Shown: positions 19,020 through 30,485 of the stretch, one piece after another | Position numbering within the stretch: position 1 is the first letter of the stretch | Layout of the letters: each line of letters starts with the position of its first letter | Assembly (NCBI GenBank): GCA_033439765.1 | Contig: JAULSN010000011.1 | Location: 620,001-684,000, forward strand | DNA: 64,000 nt | Reading direction: 5' to 3' | From: Lasiosphaeria ovina | Taxonomy: Eukaryota; Ascomycota; Sordariomycetes; Sordariales; Lasiosphaeriaceae | Program-made: the position numbers and the translations under genes | The notes under the pieces: model-generated | The model's input: only the letters and a program-made list of their open reading frames with translations | Told to the model about the DNA's origin: nothing | Database searches by the model: none

Positions 19020-21833
19020 TCAGAAACCGACAGACATGCGTTGCATTGCTTCGTGCATATGTTCGGGAATAACAGTAGAACCCTTTTCCACGTCGAACAT
19101 GTCCCCCTTCCAGGGGCGAACGTAGTCGTAGTCTCCAATGCGGCTCGACATGGCCCCCATAAGCTGGTTCATGCCCCGATATCCGAAGAAATACCGCGGG
19201 TTGCTCTGAAGATGAGAAGGTGATCGCTGCACAAAATCGAGGGTGTTGGCCGCTATGGCGGCAGCGACGGGGGACGCAAACGAAGTCCCAGTTATCAAGA
19301 CGTTTTTGCCCTTCCAGCGTGAGGGAATGCGGCACCCCAGGGTGGCGAAGTTGTTCCTGGCCTCGTCGCGCGGTGGGTTTAAGTTTATTGGGCTCGACCC
19401 ATCTTCTTTTGTTGCGTGAATGGCGAAGACGCCTTTTTCGTTTGCTGGATGTGCCCGCCTGCCGTTACCGCCCGAGTTGGAGGCAGCAGCAAAGATGAGT
19501 TTACCCCTGAGCACGAGCCTTTGGATGACTGGCCCTATCTTGCTCTTGGCCGCCTCGGTAAGGCCAAACGAGAGGTTGATGATATCTGCGCCAGCACCTC
19601 CGCCAGCCCATTCGAGAGCCTAGAATGCAGGTCTGATTAGTGTTTGCTTCCAGCCATGACCGTCACGAAGAGAAGATTGACTTACATCGACAATTTCTTG
19701 CAGTTTAGTGAATTCGAGAGATCGGCCATTGGAGACCTTGATGACCACGACTTCGGCACGTGGCGCAAGCTTCAACATGATTCTCACCACGTGCGTGCCG
19801 TGGCCGTGACTGTCTTCGTAGTCTCCTTCCTTGGCACTTGTGCCTAGAAAGTTTCTCGAAAGGCTGGCAAGCACTCTTTTGCTACCAGAACGCAATAGTG
19901 TGTCCTCATCGTCAACGAGCAGCCCCGTGTCGAGAACAGCTATTCGGATCCGCTTGGAGATCGAAGACGCCACGGGTAGCTGGCGGATGGGGGGGATAAA
20001 CTTGTCTTTGAACTTTTCCATCAGAGTCATGAAGTCATTGGTGGCAATCTCATCCGGTTTCCTGCTCTACTGTTAGTAATTATACATAACCCCAAGAGTT
20101 GTGTCAGACATGGAAAAAGCGGATGCATTCTTACAACTCTTCGTACTGCTCGTCAACGTCTGCGAAAAGTTTCAAAAGCACGGGCTGAGCTGCGGCTCTC
20201 GGCATGGCTGTCGCTATCGTGGCAATAGTGTTTGTTTGTGCAGGGGGCGGTAAGTGATATTGTGTGGACTGGGCCTCCCACTGGCGAAGGTTTCTCTGCA
20301 AGTTCTCGGTAATATTTTTTCGCAGCACGGTCCGCGCTCTCTCCTTGGGATCAACGACGGAGTCCTGCATTTTCTCAATGTCGTAGTCGAGGGCGAAATT
20401 AAGGCATCCTAAAATGGCCTGTCCATACCACTTTAGAAACTCGTTCCTCACCGTCTCTTCGCCCTTGTCGAATAACGCATTGCGACGCGTGTCTTCGTCC
20501 TTGTCCAACAAGCTGCCCACCTCGCCTTCCGAAATGTCGACCAGCAGTTGCGCAAAGGACAAGAAAAATTCGTGTCCGACGTCACAGCTTCTGTGAAATT
20601 CACGCCAGACTGGGTTGTTGCCTTTCCAGTCGCGGTCAAGCTTGCATGGAATACAAATACGGCCGGAATGGTCGCTGTCCTGATTGTTGACAAGCTGGAG
20701 GACATTTGCGTCCCAGTTCTGTTGTATCCAGGGCCCCGGGTATAAGTGGTCGAGTGATGAAGCTAGATGTAGAGCCAGGCGGGCCTTTTTCAGCCGTGTT
20801 TCCGGTGTTTCGTCACGCAGAGTGTCTTGCTCAAGGAGGGTGCGGAGCTTGATTGGGCTCCGTCCAAGTCTCTCCAGAGCACGGATTCGTTCCATAGGCG
20901 GCTCACTCCTCGGCAAGATCTTGGACCCGTCAAAAGAGAGGCATAGGCGGCGGCGGTTCGCGATATGACGACGGACCTGCTCGCAGACTACCAGCCGCGA
21001 TCGCTGTTCATTACCAGCGCTCCGGCTGCGATCATGAAGAGAGGTGTAAGTGGCTGAATTAACGATGCACGTAGAAGCGAATCAAGACCGTAAGGAAGGC
21101 AGCGACATACGACTCAAACATCACACTCGTCTCATGCCACGACTGTTGCGCCCCAGTAGCCATGCAGCTTGGCAAAAACATGCCCAAGGAAGCATCATCG
21201 GGGCCAGGCAGGCGAACAAAGGCGAGATGCTCAGCCTGAGGGGCCTGGCAGTCTACTCTGTCATTCAAGGACTCGTACAGCTTCTCGTGGCAATCCGCTT
21301 TGGTCCGGGCCCTTGTCGGATTCACGGAAGAATTGGGTTGGCTTGGGTCATTGACGGCTGCTGCAGCGGCGTCCTCCTGTTCGTGGTGCTTCTCTAAGAG
21401 CATGTTGAGACCTGTGAATCGCGCAACAAAGTCGCCTAGCCCTGACAATGTGGAGGGCCGCAACGCCTGCTGGAGAATGTCGTCAGGGCGGCCAACCTGG
21501 GCCATGTGCACAGCATAGCTTCGGGCCGTTTCGTATCCAAGATCAAGTGGTTCTTCGGTAACAGGGCCGCGGCTGCTCTGGTTAGCTGGCAATGGCAAGT
21601 TCTGTTTCTTGAGCTGCAGAGGCGTCAGCATCAACGATGCAGTTAGTGGGGTATATGATAAAGATAATGGTGTATATACCTGGTCGTCGAGGAAGCCCAG
21701 TTGGTCGGCGACCTTTTCTCTGACGATGCTGCTCAGAGCCGGGTCTCGGACGTCGAAATCGTGGGTCCCGGATCTGCCGGGAAGCTTGGCTTCAAATGCT
21801 AGAAATGCCATTTGATTCTCCATCTTGATGGCT

Positions 21834-21864
<31 letters not shown>

Positions 21865-22228
21865 TGTCGCCATGGTTGGGGTTGAACTTGTCGGGGGTCC
21901 CGGACCCGTGTGGCGCCTGGGCCTGAGCCTTGGCTAGGGTGGGCCCGCTCTTCTCGAGCATCGCGTCCTCCACATTGCCATAGAGAAAACGAAGCAAGTC
22001 GCCTGGCCAAGGCATGACGAAAGGACGACTTGGCGATTTGTTTGTCGTGTAACGGATCAGACGGAAGGCTTCGACATAATTAGAAATAGCAGCGCGATCG
22101 GTTGGCGTGCACCATCGGGCAATGTCGCAAGAGGTGCAGACTCTGAGCGCTCTTGCCGCGCGCGCGGGCCCAAGTTGCGGGGTTTCCTGCAACCTGGAAG
22201 CCAGCCGCAACCAATTGCCTCTGTCGAG
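19020..22228 (-). CDS. DUF7580-like / subtilisin (S8) serine protease, het-Q2-type architecture
   Basis: Five exons join in frame: about 22228-21680, 21613-21111, 21025-20135, 20061-19686 and 19619-19020. Introns are 21614-21679, 21026-21110, 20062-20134 and 19620-19685, all GT..AG. The product is about 970 residues. The N-terminal half is helical. It has a poly-Asp run (from a GTC repeat), then a DUF7580-like region with LALHLASSLDHLYPGPWIQQ. The C-terminal third is a subtilisin domain with all catalytic parts visible: Asp in IRIAVLDTGL, His in DSHGHGTHVV, oxyanion Asn in IFAAASNSGGN and Ser in LITGTSFASPVAA. There is no signal peptide, so it is likely cytosolic. The start is uncertain: the frame opens after TAG at 22231, and a short upstream exon (ATG about 22326) is possible. 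Neighbours are a kinase-like gene, a HET gene and a possible gasdermin-like gene, a context that suggests a cell-death protease. Confidence 0.8.
21834..21869. repeat. GTC trinucleotide microsatellite
   Basis: About eleven GTC units encode the Asp run of the subtilisin gene on the minus strand. Confidence 0.85.
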
Positions 22229-22566
22229 CTAGTGCAGTACATGTATGTACTTCGCCAACTTTATCGACTTCCAGTCTTATCAGCTACCTGAGTCTGTGGG
22301 CGCCCACGGTTCGGCCAAACATGCATCCATTTTCTCAAGTACCCCCTAACACCAAGCACATCTCCCGCTGGCCATCAAACCAACACATCACAACCGCGCC
22401 CTTTGGCACTCGCACGTGCAGGCTGGGCGTTCTCCGCACACTGCGCGGGGCATGGAAGTCGGAATTATCTCGCCGTGGCCCGCGTTCTTGATCTCTGAAT
22501 CCGCCGCCTAATCTGGATTAAATGCACCCGACGCCCGCACCATGATTTGAGACTCCTCTCTATGCC
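22229..22566. other. divergent intergenic region between protease and kinase-like gene
   Basis: 338 bp separate the two divergently transcribed genes, so they may share promoter sequence. No clear TATA box was found. A possible short first exon of the protease lies at about 22326-22288. Confidence 0.45.
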
Positions 22567-25500
22567 ATGGCTTCACACGCGTCTAGCCCGGCCGACAATG
22601 CCGCCGAGGCGCCTCTTGCAGGCGCTGAGGGTCCCAAGAGCCCCCACCCAGCTGTCGGGTCAGAGTCAGACGACATCTTCAAAGCTGCTGCCGTCTGCCG
22701 GCATCGCTTCGACGCGTACCTGCAAAACCCCAGGCTCTACCGCAAGCAGATTACTGAGTGCCAACGACGCTTTCTGACTTGGGCAGGGTTTCTCGGCGTT
22801 TTCGCTCCGGCCAGTGTCTGTCTTGATACTCGATTGGCCGATGTCGGATGTCCCCGAGATGAAAGAACTTGTCATGTCCATGTTAGCTCTTCTGGCAAAA
22901 AACCTCGAGCGCGGTATGGGCTAGTTGTGCTTACCTAGATGTCGAGAACGTTTAGACTGACATAGTGCATGTGCAGGCATCAAACGCCACCGTCTGGTCA
23001 ATGACGGGGGCGACTCCGGGGCGTCGGCCGAGAACGACGGCGCCATGATTGGCATTACGGGATCTATGGACCGCCTGGGGCGATTGGGCCTCATCATCCG
23101 GGCTTCTTCAAAACCAGACGAGGTCGACAGGGTGCTCAAGTTTAGCCGGAAAGGAGAACCAGATGGGTATGACGAACTCATATTCGCACTCGTCAAGTGG
23201 AGATTTCCCGTCGACAAAATGGCCGAGTCGCTTCAAATACAGCTGGCAAGCTCCATCATCTACCGCCGCAACAGACTCAGATACAATTTCAGACACGAAG
23301 CAAAACTTAGCGCCGACAGGGAGGATGGGACTGACTCGGAAACGGCTCTGACAAAGCTACCCGGAAATGCCTGGCAAGCCGCAAGGATAGCCATGGGAGC
23401 CCAGCACGAGCCAGGCGAGCCAGCTAGGCCGCAACATCTCGACAACAAAGTGCCTGTAGCTATGGCGCCGGCAGCTTCCAACCTTCTTCGACAAGTCCTA
23501 ACACACCAGGTCCCACGAGGCCTCGGGAAAGACGGGGCCTCTTCGGACGCGAGCAGCTCACGCTCTAACAACCCCTTTCTCTCTGCCGAATATCCCAAGC
23601 CGCCGACGGTACCACCAAATCATTCAGATGCAAAGTGCACCATATGTCGCAAGCCACAGGCAAGAAGGCTTTTAGTAGACGCCAAGAAGTGGAGGTAACT
23701 ATGCATACTGTATAATCATCCGAGTGATGCATGGACATAATAAGCTGACAACTGTCCATAATTTCTAGACATCATGTCGACGAGGACCTAAAACCCTACG
23801 TGTGCATCTCTGAACAGTGCGGAAATCTACCGCCTACATTCTCGACCAGAGACGAGTGGCGCAATCACATGGCTGACAAGCACCGCTCTGACTGGGTCCA
23901 ATATATTCACCGCCCTGGTCGCTGGCTTTGTACTGCCAAAAGTGCATGCCTTTCCTTCAAGAGCAAGCAGCTTCTGCTTGACCACCTGAGGGCAGACCAT
24001 TCACAGGACACCCCGGATGCACAATTGGTTCTCACCGCATCCAGAAGCAAGGTGCCCATTCCCTCGGAACCGAACACCTGCCCTTTCTGTGGCCAAGATG
24101 TCGCCGTTGCACCTCCCATGGTCGTTGGGGTGAGTGGAGGTGCGAAGGAGCCCGCACCTGAAGGCAACTTATCGTCAACTGGGAGCGAAGCGCCATCATC
24201 ACAGGTCGATACAAGCCATGGTCCCAAAACCGCCCTAGTCGGCTCCAAAGATACCGCACTCGCAATAAAGATGTGGAAGCACATCGCAGACCACTTGGAG
24301 TATCTCGCACTATGGTCGCTCCGCTGGTGGGACGATGACTCAGGAGCGTCCACCGAGGCCAATGGCGACAGTCAGGTCAGCTCTAAAGGACTCGAGCTAG
24401 CCCTGTCGAACAGATCCGCGTCTGTCGGTGGCCCTATTGTGAAAATAGATGATCGCATCGAAGCTGCGCTGGAGTTGAACTCTTTTCCACATGAAGAAGC
24501 CCGCCAACTGTTCCTACCGGCGGACAAGATAGACAGCCTCATCACCGCACATGCTATCTTGGAAAAGATGCCGGACTTGTTCGACTCGCAAGACGGCGCG
24601 GAACTTGTTTCTTACATTCTCAAGAACGCGAAGCGTCTCTTCGCAATCACAGCCATAGACACCGACTTTGACCCCAAAGAACTCAAGCTCGTTCTGACTC
24701 GGTTTAAACAGTTCGGCTTTGACGACGACAGCCTTCCCATTCTCGACCCTCGGAACTTGGGTCCACCAACACCAGCGGCCTTTTCCATTTGGTCTCCGGA
24801 GAGATTATACATCTTTTACTCGAGGCAATGGTTATTCTTGGCCCCAGTCTTCTCCGACGAGGTCTTTTTGTACCATGCTAGGCGTGGAGACGTGTTGCCT
24901 TTCGTCTGTAGTAGCGAGACCCCGACATTCAATGAAAACTTGGGCGACATTTTCGAAGCCGGTCTGCACCAGGCGCACTGGAAACAGTTGAAAGCCAATT
25001 CCGCACAAGAATACCCACATCAAACAGACGGTGCCTTGGAAACGCGATGGGAAAAGGTAGCTCTGTGTGCGGTTCCCATTGGGAACGAAGAGTGGTTTCA
25101 TAGACCCCGGGAAATAAGCCTGGTGAATCATCCGCACATCATAAAGGATCTTGTTTCGATCCTCAGGGGCGGGAAAAGATACCTCGTTTCCGAATGGGCG
25201 GACGGAGGTTCTCTTGGTGACTACTGGGAATCGGATCCGAACCCCAGGCCCAGTGTCAAATTGGTGACAGACATTGTTGAACAGCTTTGGGGATTGGCCG
25301 ACGCTCTCTGTGAGCTCAATGAAAGGGGATACTATCACGGCGACCTGCACCCCGGCAACGTCTTGAGATTTCGTGACGGGTCCATGCTCGGAAGACTAAA
25401 GCTGCACGCAGATCTACAACTGGGACGTCCCCATGTTATCAGCACACGTTATCGTTCCGCGCTATATAAGGCACCAGACTCTACATTGGCACGGCTGGAG

Positions 25501-26178
25501 CTTTTCGAGATCCTAGCGTGGGCCGATACATGGTCAATGGGCCTCATTATTCTTTCTTTTTTGATATGGTTTCACTTAGGCTTCGACGAGCTGAGGAGAT
25601 TTCAGGACGATCTTGCCCTCGTTTCCCATGTCGCAGACCCTGAACTGCCGCCAACGGACGTTGTTCACCGCCGTGTGGCCTCATGGATGGACTTCATTGC
25701 TAATAACCAGGAACGCACCACGCGAACAGCACTTGGAGAATTGCTTGTGTTAACGAGATTCAGACTTTTGGTTCCCGAATGGTCCATTTCTGAGATCTCA
25801 GAGCCGGCCGGACAGGCAGACCAGTCGGAGCTGGATTTCGTCTTGGGACTAACCCCGTTCACCGGTATTATAAAGGGAACGACTTCTTATAAACAAAGCA
25901 CCGATGTTCCATCTCGTCCCGTGGACGCTCATTATCTCCGCGCCGGGCTGGGAAAGATACTGGACAAGGGCCGGCTTGACAGCAGCTACTGCTTTTCGGA
26001 TCGTCCACGTCGCCCACCATCGAAGTTGTGAGTCACCCCTACTCTTTATCTCGCATTGGCTACTATACTTTGACCGATTTTCTGACCAACGATTACCGGA
26101 CAGCTCTTTCGTGTCCGCGGCATACATGGTTTTGATGCTATTAAGGTGGAAACGAAGAGCGCTTTTAAGGTATCCTGA
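22567..26178 (+). CDS. C2H2 zinc-finger / protein-kinase-like protein, with a 7-bp duplication breaking exon 1
   Basis: Exons: 22567-22913, 22977-23694, 23769-26027, then about 26104-26178. Introns are 22914-22976, 23695-23768 and 26028-26103. Exon 1 starts GCCATGG and resembles the N-terminal helical region of fungal C2H2 proteins. Exons 2-3 encode Cys/His fingers (CTICRKPQ; PYVCISEQC..HMADKH; LLLDHLRADH; CPFCGQ). A kinase-like domain lies in the C-terminal third: YLVSEWADGGSL, the catalytic-loop-like YYHGDLHPGNVL, and a late WADTWSMGLI. The usual VAIK lysine is not evident and DFG is replaced by ADLQLG, so activity is doubtful. In exon 1, GATGTCG is followed directly by GATGTCC (22840-22852). 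Removing 7 bases restores a frame (PEMKELVMSML) leading into exon 2. The last exon is also out of phase with its family-like LFRVRGIHGFDAIKVE end. It is probably a damaged gene. Confidence 0.7.
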
Positions 26179-26603
26179 GTCGGCAAAGACCTCGACACGT
26201 GGAAGCCCCCGCATTGTTGCGAGGTAAGTAACGCCTCTTGGCATCTGCAAGAATGCTTTTCGCTAATGAATTACAATATTCTAGGCAGCAAACTCCTTCG
26301 ATAACACCCCCCGTCCCCCTTGAACCCCATTTGAGGAGTTATATATTTGTTATAATTGCGGTTCAAAGGTTTCAACGGCTCGGGGCAAAAGCGAGGTAAG
26401 CCACTGTAAAGGAAGCCTCGCGGCGCTGTTTATGTCGTGGATCACTGACATGACTTAGGTACGAGAGAGACCTTGTGAGAACTGTGGTATGTTCCCAGAA
26501 TCGTCGCCGAATGCAGTAAGGGAACTTGCAAACTAATAGGCTCTTGAAACCCCTCCAGAATTTGGATCCTTGGCGCTTGGAGGTGGACAACGATTTTGCT
26601 ACC
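26179..26603. other. intergenic region before the HET gene
   Basis: Contains a GTAAGT site at 26225 and an AT-rich stretch at 26330-26360, possibly untranslated exon/intron material. No protein was seen. Confidence 0.35.
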
Positions 26604-28586
26604 ATGCTAATCAGGACGTCAAACCTTTCGGCACTATTCCCAGTGCCAGGAAAAGCCGAATCCGCGTTGTGTGAACGCTGCTCAAAGCTGAGATTCGACA
26701 AGCCTAGCATCAACCCAATTCTCCGTTACACGGCTGCCTATTTGGACGAGTCTCAAAATAGGTGCAGGTTCTGCTACCTGCTGTGCCACGCCGCTCGGCC
26801 ACCCAATAACTTACCTTCTATCGAGGACGCCATTGAGTTCTACTGGTGGCAATCGAGGATATGGATAAAAGATCAGACTAGGTTTGGGCCAGTCCTCACG
26901 CTTTGCAGGAGCCTTGAATTTGATAACATCACTGGATCAGCCACCAACAACATTCCGATCGGGCTCCCCGTGCTGCCACAGCCCGGGGGTGCAGAGTATT
27001 TTGAGGTCCTCAAAGGCTGGATTGATGATTGCAACGAGAACCATACGTGCACCTCGGGAATCTTGGATTCGATACGGCTTCCCCGCAGGGTTATCGATGT
27101 TGGTTCCGATAGACTCTCCGGCGTCCGGTTATTCGAGCCAAAATCCGGGTCGGGTGGGTTGGCTAAGTACTTGGTATTATCGTATACCTGGGGCAACAGC
27201 AGCAGACCCTTGATACTAGTCAGAGAGAACCTCCAGCGTTTCCTAACAACTGGAATTCCTCTCGAAGATGCAGGGCCTCTTATCCGAGACGCTGTCCGCG
27301 TATGCCGCGAGCTGGGTTATCGGTATCTGTGGGTCGACAGCCTCTGCATTCTTCAGGATTCTGCACAGGAATTTGCACAAGAGATAGAAAAGATGCCGGA
27401 TCTCTACCACGGTGCATCTTGCGTCCTAGCTGCCACGCATTCAATGATGGGCGTGGAGTCTCATCTGTTTATGGGCCACGCCAATATACCGTTCGTGGTC
27501 CCAAGTCCCGGCCTGTATGCAACTTCGGCTATAGACAACTTCCAAAAGGACGTCTTGGAATCGCCGCTGTACCAGAGAGGCTGGGCCTTTCAAGACCGGG
27601 CAACAGCGCGCCGCACCATTTTCTTCACAGAAAACCAGGCGTATTGGGAGTGTGGCGACGGGGTTCGCTGCCTCACACTCACAAAGATGAACAAGTTCGT
27701 CATGTCCCCACCCCCTACTTGACCTGTTACTTTTCGCCGACTGACAGGTAACCTTGGCGAAAACAGCGACGAGGCATCACTGATGGGTGACCCAGAGTTT
27801 CCCAGTAGGATTGCCGAGTTACCTGTAAATGCACAAATTGAAGCTGTCCAGAGGATATATTCCGGGTACAGTCGCACCACTTTGACCTACCTAAAGGACC
27901 GACCTAGGGCGATGGAATGGATTCAGCGGCAATTTATCCTATGGTTCAAGTTGCAAGGAGCCCATGGCATTCTGGACAACCCTGGTGCATCCCGTGACTG
28001 GTTGTATCGCACCCTTCTTTGGCACCGCGGCGGAAGCGCGCCCCTGACTGCTATTTTCCCATTCGGGGATCGAGTACCAATGGACCCGCAAAGTTGGTCC
28101 TGGATGGCCTACAGAGGGGAAATTAACTATGATTCGATGCCCGGATCCGGCTACTGGGACTCCAGCTATTGGTTGGAGGATGCCATTCACTTGCACTGGG
28201 CTCCTGGCGGAGACAATAGAGGCAGCCAGCACAGCCAGTCTTATTTTACACTCACTGGGATGGCTTACAAATATTCCGGAGGCGTCGAACTAAGACATCG
28301 AGAAAGGCGGGGCGGAACTCTGATCTTCGACAACCCCCAAAAGCCGTTAGATCCGATGCTCCATTGCCTTCTTCTGGGGGTTCGGGGAAATGGTGAGAAG
28401 CACGCGGTAAATTTATCGCAGTTTTTACTGGTAGTACCCGTGGAGGAGCTTTTACTAGCAGTACCCGTGGAGGCAGCCGAGGAAGGCAACCTTCCTGTGT
28501 TTGAAAGAGTCGGGGTCGGGTTCTTTTACAGAGCCCCGGAAGATGTGATGGATATGGACTCTGGGCTCCACGTCCTCCTCCGCTGA
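26604..28586 (+). CDS. HET-domain protein
   Basis: Two exons, 26604-27694 and 27767-28586, give about 636 residues. The 72-nt intron (27695-27766) has a GTTCGT donor, a CTGAC branch site and a CAG acceptor, and restores the frame. The start is the first in-frame ATG (MLIRTSNLSALF); a longer reading from 26526 begins with TTG. The N-terminal part has paired cysteines (LCERCSKL and CRFCYLL), common in this HET subfamily. The HET domain follows: LAKYLVLSYTWGN near residue 190, YRYLWVDSLCILQD near 240, then the YQRGWAFQDR region. The C-terminal half has the family-typical GDPEFPSRI and WIQRQFILWF segments. HET proteins mediate heterokaryon incompatibility and related cell death. It follows the kinase-like gene in the same direction, 425 bp away, and precedes the gasdermin-like candidate. 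It appears intact. Confidence 0.85.
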
Positions 28587-29036
28587 GATAGCCATGCCCG
28601 CCTTAAGACGGCAGGCACTAGCATCTGCCGAGGATCCGCAAGACATGTAGGAGGGGATGTATTGGATTCGATAATTAGAGTGCCTTAATCAAGCGGTTGA
28701 TTCCAGTTTGTCATTGAACGGTACCGACAGAGTTATTATAACGGCCCACTCGCGAACTTTTTCGCCGTCTTCATCAACGAGGTTCTCGCTCAGGGCAGAT
28801 AAAACGCAACAAGTGTTTGCCCGCACAGTATTCGCTCGCCGTCTCCCTAAATCCAGCAACTGACAATCATCTATACACATCAACGAATGCGCCAATCAAC
28901 CAGTCAGGCGAGCCAGCGACTCTCTGTCACTGCAAGTGCTGTCTTGTTGCCAGCCCCAGCTCCAGTTGATCATTGCATATTCTCGACTACTGCTTAACCG
29001 CTTCGAACTGGAAAATTGAACGTGCCCTGCTCCTCA
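28587..29036. other. intergenic region between convergent genes
   Basis: No gene seen; the HET gene (plus) and the gasdermin-like candidate (minus) converge here. Confidence 0.5.
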
Positions 29037-29888
29037 CTAGGTCGAGTCAACCCAGCACTCGTCCGTCTCGCCCGAGATGGTGGCTGCATTCTGCGCCTCC
29101 ACCTCCTCCTCAATGGGCACCTGCTCGTACGAAGCCTCCGGTCCCGCAATGTCTTCCTTCACTTCTTCATGCATCGACGCATTCTCTAAGTAGTCGCTGC
29201 CCTCGAGCCTCTTCTTCTTGCTCAGGGGGTTCCACGCCGACGCCGGCACGTACGCGTAGCGCCTGACGCGGAACCCGACCACGACGTCGTCGACGTCGAA
29301 ACCAACCGTATACGCGTTGTCGGACGAGCCGCCGGCGCCGGCGCCGATCTCGGTGCCCGTGTGCGGCTCGCAGGCGGCGACCTCGGCGCTCGCGGCGCGC
29401 TGCGCGGATGTCGACGAGCTGTACCGGAGCTTCTTGGCCACCTTGAGCCCCGTGACCAGGTACACGTCGTCCTCGTAGCCGGAGCCGGCAAAGTGCTCAG
29501 AAACGTCGCCGCTCGCGAGGCTGCGCGCCACGTACGCGCGGTCCGGGTCGAAGTACGTCGTCACGATGGCGTCGCAGGCTACCTTGCTCGTTGTCTCGCT
29601 CTGCGCCGAGGCCGACGCTGACGCGCCTACCCCCTGCGCGATCAGCGACCGCGCCCACACGCCGCCGTGGCCCTCGCGCAGCCGCGACCGCGTCTCGGCG
29701 AAGCCGCTCTGTGTCGTGGGCGCGTAGCGCAGCTTGGCTGGGATCGGCACCACCGCGCCCCGGTTCAGCGGCCGCAGCATCAGCAGGCTGTCGACGACGG
29801 TGCCGAGCTCCAGCGCCCCGCCCTGGGCTGCGATATCGAAGCGCGGGACGACGTGGTACGTCGGCGGTGGCGCGCGAATCGACGCCAT
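29037..29888 (-). CDS. candidate fungal gasdermin-like pore-forming protein (het-Q1 / RCD-1 type), with acidic C-terminal tail
   Basis: Intronless, 283 residues, start at the ATG at 29888 (MASIRAPPPTYHV); reading upstream adds only leader-like sequence. There is no signal peptide. The layout is a beta-rich body to about residue 215 followed by a charged tail. Segments include VVDSLLMLRPLN, GVWARSLIAQGVGASASAS (a small-residue stretch that could be membrane-inserting), YFDPDRAYV, DDVYLVTGLKVAKKLRY, a low-complexity Ala/Gly/Ser loop, and VVVGFRVRRYAYVP. The pairing of a (V/L)Y(L/V)VT strand with a later GFRVRR strand around a variable loop resembles the gasdermin N-terminal domain. The tail (about 65 residues, KKKRLEG then many Glu/Asp) matches the size of the short inhibitory end of fungal gasdermins that is removed by proteases. 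The nearby subtilisin gene supports this. The assignment rests on pattern, not on a search. An unrelated fungal orphan family remains possible. Confidence 0.5.
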   Translation of the reverse strand: MASIRAPPPTYHVVPRFDIAAQGGALELGTVVDSLLMLRPLNRGAVVPIPAKLRYAPTTQSGFAETRSRLREGHGGVWARSLIAQGVGASASASAQSETTSKVACDAIVTTYFDPDRAYVARSLASGDVSEHFAGSGYEDDVYLVTGLKVAKKLRYSSSTSAQRAASAEVAACEPHTGTEIGAGAGGSSDNAYTVGFDVDDVVVGFRVRRYAYVPASAWNPLSKKKRLEGSDYLENASMHEEVKEDIAGPEASYEQVPIEEEVEAQNAATISGETDECWVDST

Positions 29889-30485
29889 GCTGGGTTCAAG
29901 TTTAAGGGGGTAGGGGGTAAGTGACGGTTGGTCTTGACTCTTAAGGGGGCGTAGCCTGACGAGATGCCTGATCGCAGCTCGACACTCGGCCAAGCGCGGG
30001 GTCGGCCGAAAGGGGAACACACGCAGCATTAGCTGATTCTGACAACGTCGTAGCCTGCATGGCTGGGCGAGGGTCACGTGCCTATCTTGTTTCGCCAGCG
30101 AATTCACGATGGAACACAATAGGTGCTGTATGTTGAGCCAATGATTCTTGTCTATGATAGGCTAACTTTGACACTCCGTTTCTAGCGCGATACAACTATT
30201 TGTACAATACAGAAAGAAAGAATAGCAGACACTCCACCGAGCCCTTGCCTTGCGATGATGGTTGTCAAGCAAGGTGGAGAAAAAAAGGAAGAAGAAAACA
30301 AAACAACACACTTCCCCGAGCCCCTGGATTGCGAATGGTGGTTGCCAGGCAAGGTGGAAAACAAGAAGAAGAGCAAAACAAAGATCAAAAACGGTCCCGG
30401 GACTTCTATTAAGTACATGTCCGGCAAGACAGAAAAGGGGAAAAAGGAAAACAGTCCCCTCATTGCCGCCAGCCCTGTTGGACAC
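29889..30485. other. intergenic region, no gene seen
   Basis: Upstream flank of the gasdermin-like candidate and 3' flank of the effector gene. It contains the tandem repeat at 30237-30382. Minus-strand ORFs over 30162-30485 come from this low-complexity repeat. Confidence 0.45.
30237..30382. repeat. tandem duplication, two units of about 70 bp
   Basis: Units at about 30237-30305 and 30314-30382 share CCGAGCCC, TTGCGA, ATGGTGGTTG/GATGGTTGTC, AAGCAAGGTGGA/AGGCAAGGTGGA and an A/G-rich end. Confidence 0.65.

Noticed and set aside
30162..30485. Hydrophobic Phe/Leu-rich minus-strand ORFs
   Set aside because: Generated by A/G-rich tandem repeats read on the opposite strand; no start context or homologous look.
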